Source: Letharia columbiana (taxonomy: Eukaryota > Ascomycota > Lecanoromycetes > Lecanorales > Parmeliaceae). Taken from it: a DNA stretch of 64,000 nucleotides. The stretch lies in the NCBI RefSeq assembly GCF_014066305.1, contig NW_023501040.1, forward strand, positions 124,001 through 188,000, in the 5' to 3' direction. Within the stretch, counting starts at the first letter, position 1; every line of letters begins with the position of its first letter. The position numbers were made by a program, and so were the translations under genes. Below, piece by piece: positions 45,753-57,699 of the stretch. Below the pieces are notes generated by a model that was not told the origin of the DNA, did no database searches, and was given only the letters and a program-made list of their open reading frames with translations.

Positions 45753-47594
45753 TCAGGCAGTATCGCCACTCCCGTTCCCATTGCCATTGCCATTGCCATT
45801 GCCGGTACCCTTCCCTTTACCCTTCCTTTCCTTTCCTCTCCACCAGTTTTTCAACTTCCACCAGCCGCCCAATGCCTCTTGCGACGACGCTGACCTTCTC
45901 CTTCTTTCCCTCTCCTGGGTCTCCAAAATCGGCGTTGAATATCTCCTCTTCCTGTCCCTGTAGCTCCTGCCCGTGCCAGACCTTGCTAAGAGCGCCGTTG
46001 ATTCATCTGGACTTTCGTCCATGGGATTTCCTCGAGATGGTAGTTTTGAAGAAGGGGTGGATCGTGCACTGCTCCTGAGGCGTGAGAAAGGTGACACTTC
46101 GGCAAGAGCATCGTCTTCCAGCTCTTCCCATATCTCTTCAGACTCTGTCATACCCTTTCTGCGCAGACGCGTGATGCTCAACAAGTCGTTATTCTTCATG
46201 GTAGGCGTGCGAGGATCATTAGAAGAGGAGATGCGGTGAGAGTTGCGGTGATTATTGAAGGGCGAATCATTGCCATTAGCTAGGTTTGCCTCTTCGTCCA
46301 TCTGGGATTCTGGAGTGTTCCCCTCCGCTTCGGAGTCGCTGTCGTCATCGACGAAGCCCATGCCCGGAGTAAGCGTGTTTTGAGAGACGGAGAGTCTAGT
46401 TGCCGGGTCATTGTTGAGGCGCCAGGAGAGAGCGAGAACGCCGATAAGGAGAATGACGGTGCCTAGGGCAATCTGCGGCGGTGTTAACGGTCTCATAATC
46501 CAAAGGAGAGAGGGCCTAGTAGCGATGGCCTACCAGAAGGGCGTGAAGGAAAGAAAGTCGTGATGATTGATCAAAGTAGATGAGGCCGTCTAAGATGGCA
46601 ATGATATTGTACACGCAGAAAACAAAGGGGTATAATATGCTAGTGGAGCAAAGTTTCAGGCCGCGATGCAAGTAGTAAAGTTGAGTAAGGGCGAGAGCAA
46701 GTAAGCCGAGCAGAATCATCCAGGACTGCCATCGGTTGAACTCATTATGTCTGTCCACAATCGTACGGACAAGCAATTCGACTGCTGATTTGGCGACCAG
46801 TAGAGAGTGTGCAGACAGGATTCCGCTGACGGCGCCATAAGCCATGCCCTTAAAGAGGCGCATCCGTGGACTGTGGCTGGTCCAGGGATTCATGTATTTG
46901 AGAGCTTTCGCCCCAGCAATGATGGCTACCACTAGGATAGCTTGGCCGATCATCCACAGAATGAACTGCCGCCTTTCCAGAAGTGCAAGAAGTTGGTCGA
47001 GATTATGCGCAGGTTCTCCGATGGCTCCGAATATTGCAATCAGCACAGCTCCACCGCAGACCAAGACTGTGCCTCCGAAAGACCATCGTGTGAAAGGCTC
47101 TCCCAGAATGAGAGTAGCGCAGATAGAGTTGAACACCAAGCCAGACTATGAAGCCATAAGCAGTCATCCTAGGACTGGAGAGATTTCGTCAATCATACAG
47201 CTTGCAATGTTGATAAAACCGGAAGAGGTAGGGTGGTGATCTGAATTGTGCTTCCAGCAATGTTCGAAACTATGAACATGAGCATACCAAGCTTGAAAAG
47301 AAGAGTCAGCCAGAAGCCCCACGCTGAGAGGTATGCTGCCTCCACGAACCTGCCATCTCCGTCGTCTGTGCGGCGGCCGACGGGGGTCATTGGGGTCTTT
47401 CTCATCCTCTAATATGTGCGACTTTCGTTGCAGTGTGAGGCCCAATGACTGGACAGAAGTGGAGATGAGTCCAACGAAGATACCGATCTGAGAAATTCCT
47501 GTGATTAGTAGCTGTACCACGCCTGCCTCAACAAGCTATCCTTAAGACTTACTACGACGCTGCCTTGCGGCGAAAGGCCGCCAAGCTGACCCAT
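45753..47594 (-). CDS. NIPA-like (DUF803) magnesium transporter
   Basis: Multi-pass membrane protein of the NIPA/DUF803 family within the drug/metabolite transporter fold. Five exons: 47594-47553, 47487-47350, 47291-47199, 47145-46534 and 46472-45753, introns 53-65 bp, giving 534 residues in frame. Start MGQLGGLSPQGSVV leads into helix 1 IGIFVGLISTSVQSLGLTLQ, then RKSHILE, MLMFIVSNIAGSTIQITTLP, SGLVFNSICATLILGEPFTR, FGGTVLVCGGAVLIAIFG, AILVVAIIAGAKAL, FKGMAYGAVSGILSAHSLLV, LLALALTQLYYLHRGL, and ALGTVILLIGVLALSW. After the last helix comes a long cytosolic Ser/Arg/acidic tail ending in a (GN) repeat encoded by a CCATTG microsatellite near 45780-45806. NIPA proteins carry Mg2+; fungal members are little studied. 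Intact. Confidence 0.85.
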
Positions 47595-48426
47595 ACTACC
47601 GCATCGGAATGATGAGCGCAAGAAGTGTCCTTGTCTTCAATCGAGAAGGATCCGACGAGCAGACCTGCATGGTGGTCTTGAAGCGCAAAGTTGCGAGAGG
47701 AATCGTTTTGACGCGAGCTCCGACAGACAGCCGAGCTCTTTGGTACGGAAGATCGCCGCTACTCGTAATGTCCGCGTCTGTGCTCGAGAAAACACCGTGC
47801 ACTACAGACAATCTACCAAAGTCATGTAATACACATCAAAGCTGTCTGAATTTTGATGATGAAGATCTCTCTGTGCTTATGGCTACATGTGCAAAGGATT
47901 TTCTCTTGTGCTCTCAGTTGGGACTCATTCTCTCTCCACCATGTCTGCAAGCAAACTCAGCTATCGAAACCCCGAAACCCCGGCGCAGCCTGTGCTCGTT
48001 ATCGCAATGGTTAAGAAAGCCTGATGACCAAAGTTCTGCGGGTACGAGGTGACCTGGTAGAAGAGGAGTGGTACTAGTAGGTTGATTGCTGATCAGAATG
48101 CTCAAGCTAGAAGATAGACCATAGTTGCTTTCGCAGGTACAAAGTTAATCATCCTCGCCCATCTATTTGCAGTGGCCCTAGTGTGTGACGTGTAAGTGTC
48201 TCGCCCATGTCGAGGGCCGAAGCATGCATGCATGAGAAAACAAAGCAACCAAACACCTAACATGTTTGCGCCTAAACTCCTCCTGCCCCATCGTGTACTT
48301 GCGCCTGCTTTTCAGGCATGTCTTTTGGATTAGTACAGGCCGAGTATCGATATTCCATGTTCCTCCCTATTTCCATTCATCGCAATCGTCTATCGCTCTA
48401 GCAGAACGCATCTCAGCATTCGCTCT
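47595..48426. other. Intergenic region between the MADS gene and the NIPA-like gene
   Basis: Holds the upstream region of the NIPA-like gene and the 3' side of the MADS-box gene. A 147-codon plus-strand frame (47609-48052) has composition unlike a protein and overlaps the expected promoter; not called. Confidence 0.5.
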
Positions 48427-49220
48427 CTAGGATGAGGAGTTCTGCTGCATCATACCCTGTGGAGGCATGGGATAGTGTCCTCCGACGCCTTGTTGCTGGT
48501 TCTGCATGTATTGCTGGTATGCCATTTGGTGTTGTTGTTCAGGTGTCATTCCGTAACTCGGTGGCATCCCGCCGCCTCGAGGCATGCTTGCCTGTGGAGC
48601 TGGGATTTGCGCGTGACTGACGTCTTCAGGAGAGTCGACGGTTGATTCGGCGTCAACGCCATTCTCGTTCCCCGGAGCGGGCTCGGGCGCATTGAGGCAC
48701 GCCTAGAGATCGAGCGTTAGGACGAGTGTGTGTCATGATGGACAGATCAGGCAACATACCTGGATCAGGTTCTTGCCCTCGGGCTTTGTGACGAGAGGTT
48801 GTAGCTTGGGGGTTGTAAAGGTGTATACTAGTCCAGTCTCGGAGACGACGAGGAGCAGGACTTGGGTGCCGGTGAGGACCGAGAGCTCATAGGCCTGGGG
48901 AGAGCGATGAGTTAGCACTGAGTTGGTAGCGTCTTGTTCTAAGAGACGGCGCGATGGCTGTTTGATGTTGCCAAGCATACCTTCTTCATGATACCGGCTT
49001 TGCGCTTCGAAAAAGTAATGTGCCGACGAGACTTATCCTGAATGAATTTGATGTCAATCTTCCTCCTCTCACGTCCGGGCTTGTCGTCGTCATCATCGTC
49101 GTCGTCGGCGGCGGTACTAACGCGAGGACGCTTGATGCCTCGAGGGTCGGCGCCATTCCCGTTGCCGGTCGCGTCGTCGTGACCGCCGGGGGAGGCATTG
49201 GGATCAGCAATGTCGGCCAT
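48427..49220 (-). CDS. MCM1: MCM1/SRF-type MADS-box transcription factor
   Basis: Exons 49220-48981, 48894-48760 and 48702-48427 give 216 residues. An acidic N-terminal run of eight D precedes the MADS domain, which begins near residue 49 (RERRKIDIKFIQDKSRRHIT) and continues FSKRKAGIMKKAYELSVLTG and TQVLLLVVSETGLVYTFTTP, the SRF/Mcm1 subclass. The first intron splits the domain after MKK. The C-terminus is Gln/Met/Pro-rich (PEQQHQMAYQQYMQNQQQG), typical of an activation region. Mcm1 orthologues bind CArG-like sites and work with mating-type and other partners in cell cycle, mating and development. The long upstream region has pyrimidine/purine tracts (49590-49700). Confidence 0.93.
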
Positions 49221-52200
49221 TGCTGAAGTCGAGTTGAGAGAATTGAGGTAGAAATGAAGAGAGTAGTGGGTAAATGATTGAGTTCGACCCGATTCGGTAT
49301 GGAAGTTGATATGTTTGGATTAGGGTTACTGCGTTGGGTTAGAGAGAGCGTGCTGTCGTCAAAAGCTCCTCATCGAGAAAGGGTCAAGTTTGGTTGTTGG
49401 ATGGAGACGAGGACGGAAAGGGGAAAGGAAAGAAGGGAGACGCTTGCCTTAATCTCTGTATGACTAAGCGGGAAGATAGCGTTACTTTTTAGTGGGAATC
49501 CCGAGTCATGGGGTTTTTTGGGGTTTTTTCTCTCTTGGAATGTTGTGTTTCAGCCCGAATTTGGCAGAGAGGGAGGGTGTGACAGATTTTGACTTTTGTT
49601 TTTTTTTGTAATTTTTTTGTTTTTTTTCTTGTGGAAATATTGCTGATTTGGTGGATGAGGAAGGGGATGGATTGGGGGAAGGGGGGGGGGGTGCCAAGGG
49701 CAATAGACTTCAAAGTCAGGATCGAAGAAGGAAGGAATTCCCTTGGATGGGGAAAAGCAGTTTGTTTGAATATGCGCGTGGGATCGAAAATGGTAAGAGG
49801 AATACTTTAAAGGGTTGGGACTTGGGAGACAGGGTCTTGATAAAGGCAAGGGTCGGAGAACACTAAGGGTCGAAAGAGCGAGAAAGAGGCTGAACTACTG
49901 CAGTATTATTCTTGGCTTCTTGGCTACTTGGCTTCTTGGCAACAAGGTGGGGGTTGTGGGAAAAGCTTGGCATGCACATCCACCCAAAATCCCCAAGTGG
50001 AAATGTTCGGTCAATAGTACCTCTCGGAATCTAGATCCTTCCGAAAGCACTTTTGGCGATTGCTGGGAGAGCATGATGCTGTCTGGCTAATAAGTAGGAA
50101 GTAACATCAATCAGAGCCCATAGAGATTCAATCTCTTCCGAGTCTGCCTTTTCTGCCTTTCCTTTGCGCCGGAAAATACACTCTTGTCCTAGTCAGTGCA
50201 AGACTGCACTTTTCTTTCATTGATAATTCTAATCTTACATTGGTATGCATCGTACCGATCCTCCTAGCGGATTTCCCGAAATGCCTGTCGAGTATTGAGA
50301 GGCTTACGCCAGAGCCTCGGACGAGCAGGATGCTTGTGTAGTTGTGTCTTACTCCGGGAAACCCGCATTGGAGTAACCTAACGCAAGTTCATAACCCCAG
50401 CACACACAAATACATATTTAGACGGAGCGGTCTTCCGCTCGAGCCCACAATTCCGCCTGGCTCCATGAGAACAGCACTGTTTCCCCAGCTGGTCAACGCG
50501 AATGAGTTAGCCCTGACTGTGAATGTGGATACTTTCTATTCGCTTACAAGGATTAAAAAGACATGTTTTCCCAGCTGGTCAACGTTAATGAGTTACCCCT
50601 GGCTCTGAATGTGGACACTTTCTATTCGCTTATAAGGATCAAAAGACATATGATAACCCCTTCAATTGTCTGCAAGGCTTTCTAGACGATTCTCCAGACG
50701 CTTTGAAGAACATATGTTTTTTTTAATGACGGCTTTCTTGGTACAACAGCCAGCATACCGGTACCCTTCACATCGATCAAGAATCAAGAAGACTCACGAG
50801 GCGAAACAAAGCTTGGGTGTTGGAAAAGATGGAGCAAGAGTCCAGTCCAGTCTTTCACGGAGAGACTTAACTGCTGTCAACACCCTGATCAGACCGTATG
50901 ACCGGATTTTGATGGGCCTCGACCGACATGCCCGAGCAACGGCCTACTTCAGCTTGCGTCGGGCGTAGGTATACCGTACATCGAGTAGACATTGATTTAG
51001 GAAGCTAAGTCTCTTAAGGCCCGCCATCGACACCGACAACCTCATCTCCGGATTGCTCCCACCAATTCCCGCTGCATCGGGGTCGGTAGACGTATTACGT
51101 CACCAAAAGAAACCCTGGCTGGCGCCAGTCGCCCCTTCAGGGGATCCACATTACCGGTTGGTGATATCAAAAAACCCTGCCCAGAGTACATGACAGCAGC
51201 GAGGGAAGAAATACAAATCCCCAAGTGCGTAGTCTGAATCTGTCTAGGGTGCCCAAAAATGCGACAACCTAGGCTTCGTGTCATGTACGAAGGCTCTTTA
51301 CCTCGAAACCAAATGCGTTGATCGCCCGGGACCGTCTTCGGAAATACAACTGAGGACGAACTCATGATGCGCGAGAACAGAGGCCGAGATTGAGGAGTCA
51401 ATCGCGCTGAAAGCAAGGAATGCCTATCTGTGCTGCATGTTTCCACCAAAAAGGATCCGATTTCCTTGGGAAGAACCACGTTTCTTCGGGCCCATCAGGT
51501 TCCTTGTCGCCGAACATCGAGAGCTTCCGGCAACTCCCCTAAACGTCGACAAGGGGATTTAACAATGACTTGGAGCCACCTTCCGTTATGGGTAAGGGCG
51601 TTGATTTTTCAGCTTGTTGACGAGAAGAGTCTTCAAGCATCGTGCAATTCCAGCAATGATGGGGTTTGGAGATTTGACAAGGACGTTCAGGTGAATACAA
51701 GTTCTCACTTATCTTGGTCTACCGCTTTATCAACCTTCGCCTTGATGTTTCTGTCTTTAGTAGAATCCAGGAACGCGTGTATACCACTCTAATGGGAAAG
51801 AGCTTTGCTACCTGCGCGTTTATCTTGAGCTTGGTGCGACGCGAGTGGCTCGATGTGGATTGCGCTTGAGGGTCTGTTGTAAGAGTCTTGACTTGACCAA
51901 GTAGCTTTGGGGTGGTGAAGAGGGAATTTTGCTGTCAGCAAGCGCGAACAGTGGGCTGGGAGGATGGCAAGCAGCGAGATCCAGCTATTCAAGACATCAT
52001 CGGTAAGTTTAGCGTTCTATCACGATGGGCTTTGAACAATGGTAACGTTGAAATTTTTGTCTTCTCATGAAGCGATGCAGAACTTGTTCATTAGAGCTGC
52101 AAAGAGCGGCTTGTCGAAGATTGAGTGTGCGCTCGTCTCCGATTTAGTTCTTAGCTAGAGGAAACCGGCACGGCATACATTCCCCACCTTTTGTCGATTG

Positions 52201-52436
52201 TGCTTGCTCAGAGATACCCTCGGCCTTTAGGCTCTAGCCAGCCTTCAAATACGCTGTAACTTTCCAAGAAACGCGAAAGCGGAAAGGCGCAGCCACCACA
52301 GCTAGCTCTGAAACACTTTGCCCTCGCTTTATCTCCATAGCCTCAGACCGAATGGCCGACGACAAATGGGGCTTACAGTTCGGCAGAGGTGAGTAGATCC
52401 TAAGTATATGCACTTTGTTCGACATACAACAGACTA
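49221..52436. other. Gene-poor stretch upstream of the MADS gene
   Basis: The first 700 bp are the MADS upstream region, with T- and G-homopolymers (for example 11 or more G near 49680-49692). Beyond that I see no confident gene. A plus-strand frame from ATG 51565 (MTWSHLPLWVRALIFQLVDE) faintly resembles an F-box head followed by a possible intron at 51691, and a minus-strand frame at 51479-51042 is unassigned. Both are probably gene remnants. Confidence 0.35.
50480..50651 (+). repeat. 86-bp tandem duplication
   Basis: Two adjacent units beginning TTTCCCCAGCTGGTCAACG and TTTCCCAGCTGGTCAACG, 86 bp apart, with roughly one change in ten positions; both end with AAAAGACAT. Confidence 0.85.
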
Positions 52437-53245
52437 TCTCGAGAGATCACGATGAAGCTCGATGGCGGAGATGAGACGATCATAAAGGCTGGTGACTACC
52501 TACTGCAAAGAGGAACTATGCATCAGTGGTACAATCTACCTGGGCTATAACGATATATCGTTTCATGGAGACAGTATCGTTACACCCAAATTATCGTTAA
52601 GCCTAGATTTGCACTAATTACTACTGAAATACGCCTAAATCGATGCCTGCTTTTGGCAGAAGCCTTACGAGCTCTGATTCTCTCTCATATCGATTCAGAC
52701 GTGTGATTAGTACATCATCGCCGTCGTTTTATTGTTCCTCGTATAATTGTAGACGTTCCAGTAGCTTTAGGGCCTCTGAATCCTTCTTCAAGAACCAGGC
52801 CTGAAGCGCCTGTATCTTACGCTTACTATCTGATCTAATCGCATTATATAGCGTAGGTCTCGTCATTCAGCGTCAGTAACTGCCCGGCGTCGTTTTCGAG
52901 TAGGATTAGACGGTGGGAGGGAGATGGTGCCCTAGAACCACTGGAATCCTGTTTCAATAGCGGCGACGATAGCGAGGATACATTGTTTAGGGCCATTAGA
53001 TATAACGATATTACTGAATTTACTGGGTAAATGCTAACGATATCGTAGTAGACAAGTTATCGTTATTCTACACCAAAATAATATTGCATGGCTGTGCAAT
53101 CGTTACAACCATATCGTTATGTGGCGAATCGTTATGGTGCTGTACAACCAGACGAAGGAACCCTGCCGAATCCTGGTCGTCGTGGGTCACAGAGGACGGC
53201 AAGGAGTTGGATGCGTACTTCCCGCCACCAGCGAAGAAGGAATGA
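52437..53245 (+). pseudogene. Cupin-fold protein gene fragment split by an insertion
   Basis: The left part (52437-52534) encodes SREITMKLDGGDETIIKAGD and YLLQRGTMHQWY, the conserved GD...QRGTxHxW block of small fungal cupins. The frame is interrupted by about 607 bp and resumes at 53148 with NQTKEPCRILVVV, which is what follows in such cupins; a one-base frame change near 53190 then leads to EDGKELDAYFPPPAKKE and a stop at 53243-53245. Upstream exons are not clear; a start near 52351 (MADDKWGLQFGR) does not look like the family. Function of these cupins is usually unknown. Broken by insertion plus frameshift. Confidence 0.65.
52535..53141. mobile_element. Insertion of about 607 bp in the cupin gene with a 6-bp target duplication
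   Basis: GTACAA is present at both borders (52529-52534 and 53142-53147). The ends share an inverted ATAACGAT motif, and ATCGTT/AACGAT recurs many times near both ends (52558-52605 and 53030-53135). Inside, the minus strand carries a decayed frame (about 52960-52640) with SDSKRKIQALQAWFLKKDSE and RLNRYERESELVRLLPKAGI and internal TAA/TAG codons. The exact termini are uncertain by several bases; a 9-bp duplication with mismatches, as in Mutator-like elements, is an alternative. Confidence 0.55.
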
Positions 53246-53470
53246 TTCAGTGGTGGATTGCGAGTGTTGAAATTGAGGCCTGTAGAATTCAGGATCTTTT
53301 GTGTCAGTCGATTCGTATCCTTTGACTGTTCGCGCCGCGGTCGATATATATGCGTCTGCATTTGGAACTCCATCTTGCCCGATGTGTCAATTTATTCATT
53401 TCACTCTTACTTAGCGAGAAAGAAGAAGAAAAAGCTATATCTTTTTTTATTTCTATAAGATATATAGTCT

Positions 53471-54183
53471 AATATTAAAATTTAAATTACGTAACTCTTA
53501 ACGCTCGTATTATAATTATACTCTTTCTTTATAGAGCTTTATAAATTAATCTAATAAATATCTATTAAAATATATTATCTAATTAAATTAAAAGATTTAT
53601 CGAGATAAGAAAGATTTACTAAGACTTAGCGATATATATATTTATAATACTCTTTATAGTTAAATCTAATTAACTAAGTATTTTATCTATTAATATATAT
53701 AAAAGAATAAGATAGAGCTAAGCTATAAAATCTTAAATTTATATATATAATTAATTATAAATTTAGAGTTACTACGCTCTTTAATTAGATCGACTAAATT
53801 ATCGCGAATAAATAAATTAATATTCGCAACTACTAAACGTTCGTAACTATTAAAAAAATAGATATATATTATTAATATATAAAATAACATCTTTATTTTC
53901 TATTAAAATTCTAAGATTTTTTTCTTTAATTATAGAGCGAAGATTGCGCTTTCTAATAATATAAAAATTCTAAAATTTAATCTTATAATTATTAAAGGAT
54001 AAGGACCTTAAATATCGCTTATTAAAGTTCGCTTATTAAAGTTCGCTCTATTAAAATATAAAGATAACTATAGAGTTTTATAAAAGAAAAGAGCGACTTA
54101 ATACGAGCGCGCTAAGGCGTATTACGTAACGTAGTCATATAATTACTAAGACGCTAAGAGTTACGTAATTCGAATTTCAATAC
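53471..54183. mobile_element. Degraded TIR element at the edge of the AT block
   Basis: Inverted repeats of about 45 bp containing ATTACGTAACTCTTARCG (53488-53505 and the complement at 54146-54165) enclose about 710 bp of TA-rich DNA. Mismatches are transitions. No ORF and no clear target duplication. Confidence 0.5.
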
Positions 54184-57100
54184 TCTTCTTTATATATATT
54201 CTTTTATAAGCGAAATCTATCTTAGAGATCTTATCTATATATAAGGCGGAAAGTAAATAATCCGTATAAGAAAGATTAGCCGAGTATATTTATTTAAAAT
54301 CTATTTAAAATCTATTAAACTTCTTAAATTACTTTTAAAGTCTATTAGTATTATATTTTATATAATAATATCTTTAACTAAATAGTATATTAATACGATA
54401 TTAAATAAGATATATTATTAAAATACTATTTTAAAAGATATATTATTAAATATTATTATATTATTCTTATATATATCTCTATTAGCGTATAATATAGAAT
54501 AGAGAATATATAATAAATTAATCGAGGCTAAGCGAGTAGTAATTTATAATAATAAATTTTATTTTCGAGTTTAGAGTAATTAATTAAAAGAAAAGATAGA
54601 GATTATAACTAGCTTTATATATCTTTCTTAATTTAAATTATAAAATAATAATAAGACTTAAAGAGTTATATAGATAAATTACGAAGATAAAGATAAAAGT
54701 AAATATTATATATATTCTTTCTATCTATTCTATTCTATATTATAATTAATTATTAAAAATCTATTAATATTATATTATTCTCTTATCTAGTTACTATAGT
54801 GTATTAATATACTATTAAACTAATATTTTAATTAAAATTAATACTAGAGAATTTTATAAAGATAGAGTAGATAGAGATATAAATAGTACTTTTAAATTAT
54901 TATTCTAAGAGTTATCTCTAATATAAAAGAGTATTTAATTATATAAATATATTATCTATAGAAGAGACGTTTTTTATAGAATAATTTATCTTATTATATT
55001 AGATATCTATTTAAAATAAATTAATTATAAAAAATAGAGTATATACTAAAGTTAAAATATATAATAATATATATTTCTCTAATATCTATACTATATCTTT
55101 TTATATAGAAAAAAGAAATTTAATATTTATAAAAATATATAAAGAATATTAAAGCTTAAAGATAAGACTTAAGTAAGTATAATAGATAAGATTAATAGAT
55201 AAGATAGATAGATATTAAATATAATTCTATAGTTATAATAGCGAGATAGAATATATTACTACTATAAAGAATATTCTTACTATTTAAATATATTATATCG
55301 ACTAGCGCGATATTAAATAAATACTCTTTATAATCTTATAATAGCTAAAATATATTTAATAATTTTATTCTAAGGATATCTAATAATTATATATCTTACT
55401 ATAAGATAGTAAGGTCTCTTTTAATAAAACTATATAGTAGCTATATAATTACGAGGTCTAGATACGTAGTTAATAGAATAAATAGATTAGTTACTAGATA
55501 AACTAATAATTAAAGAAGAAAAAAAGAAAAGAAGACTCGTAAATATTTAAGACTTTATTAAATATATTAAATACTCGTCTTAGCTATATAGCTTACAGTC
55601 TGGCAAGTAATATAAGCGAGCCTATTAATTCGCTTCGAGTACTTTCACTCTTATAACTATATCCTCTCTTAAAAGATTTAATCTCTAAATCTTATTATTA
55701 TTACGCCTTATAATTAAATATATATAAACTTATTAATATTATCTACGTTACTTATTATTAGCTTAAATATAATCTAAACTAATATATACTATAATAGCGT
55801 ATTCGTATTATATACTCTAAGATCTTCTTAAATATATTATTATATTTATATACTAAATCGCGATAGTATCGCTATATATATTATTATTTTAATTAATAGA
55901 ATATAGACGTAGTATTACTCTATTATAATATACTATTATTATTATTATTATTATATATTATTATTATATTATTACTTTATAATTATAATAATTCTATTAT
56001 AATAATCGTTAAAAGTCGCGCTAGTAAGTATAAAAGACTTACTTTTAATTTAACTTTTATTCTTCTTAGTAATAATATTAACGTCGACGCTATTATAAGT
56101 AAATATCTAATTCTTCTTTATATCTACTATTTTATCTTCGTTTATTCTTATCGTAGTATCGCGATAGTATAGTATATATATCGATTAAAATAATAGTTAA
56201 ATAAGATTATAATTATTTAAATTAACTTTATATATAATAAATATCTTAAAGAATACTTTACGATACTTCGTAAATAGTATAAGAAGTATATTAATATATT
56301 AATAATAATATTAAACCTTCGCTCTCGTAGTTTTATAAGTTATTAAATACTCTTAATCGTTATAATTTCTCCTCCTCGCGCTATTGCTGATAAATATTTA
56401 TATTTATTTTAAAGATATACTTAACTAAGAAGACTATTAGCCTCTCTTATCGCTACTTCGATCGCTACTTTCATCGCTACTCTTATCGCTACTTTAGATA
56501 TCGTCTATAAGTAAAAGAGATATTAGATAACTAAGAGGTTATATTAATATATACTAGACCTCTTCTACTATTATTATATATATACTCTTATATATAACTC
56601 TTATATAATTTATATTACGCTTTCTACTAGCTCGCGCTAGTATAAATATAAGCGATATTCTCGCGGAGATTATATATATATTATAGACTTAATTCTTATT
56701 TATTAGATAGATATTCTTACTATAACTCACATTAGTAAGAATATTTATATTATTCTTTATCGTTAGATTAATATAAATTTTAATTAATATATATTAGAGT
56801 ATATAGCTAATATATATAATAGCTTATTCTATTAAGAAACTTTAATATAATATCGCTATCTTCGCCCCTTTTTTGATTATTTCTTTCGCTATTTTCTATA
56901 TTAGATCTTTTTATTATTTAATAGATCTTCTAAATAAGTAATTACTTTTTAATATAAGATAATAAATAAACTAATATTAAGTAGTATTAATCTTATATAT
57001 AATTCTAATTATTATTTTTCTTATTATATATAATATCTCGACGCTTTAAAATCGATCTATAAGTATTTTAGCTATTTTCGTTAAGTCTTTTAATTATAAC

Positions 57101-57699
57101 TTATTCGCTCTTTAAGACTTCTCTACTACTACTATTTCTATAATCTTTCTTATTTCTTAATCCCTCTTAATAATTATATCTTTAGTTTCATTTTAAATAT
57201 TAATTTATATAACTTTTTACTTACTCGAAGTTCTTAATTATATCTTTAGTATTTTCAATATACTCTATTAATTTTTATAAAGCTTTTTAAGATAGAAAGT
57301 CTTTTTAATTAATAAGATATTTAGTCTTATTCTTATAAACTCTTTTATCTAGTATCTTATTAATTTCCTACTCTTCTTTTTTATTAATTAAAACTACTTA
57401 TAATTTTAAATTATTATTATACGAGTATTATAGCTCTAATAGCGATATATAAAATATAAAATAGATTTTTTTATATCTAGTAGAAAGATCTAGCTTATAA
57501 ATCTATATATTTATTTTCTCTAATATTTTAAAAGGCCTTAGCTATCTATAATTAAGTTTTTTTTTTTTAATTATAAAATATATATATTTAAGTTTCGTAA
57601 TAATATTTTATCTTTTTTTTAAAAAATTATAGCTCTATAATTACTATTATAATACTTTATTTATTACTTTAACGCTCGCTTCTATAATTCTTTTAAATA

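Noticed and set aside
47609..48052. 147-codon plus-strand frame
   Set aside because: Lies over the promoter of the NIPA-like gene, no recognisable motif, composition not protein-like.
51042..51479. 145-codon minus-strand frame
   Set aside because: Begins with GTG, no family recognised, no splice context; kept only as a possible remnant in the gap note.
52535..53141. Reading the insert in the cupin gene as an intron
   Set aside because: No GT at the left junction or AG at the right one, and a 6-bp duplication flanks it.
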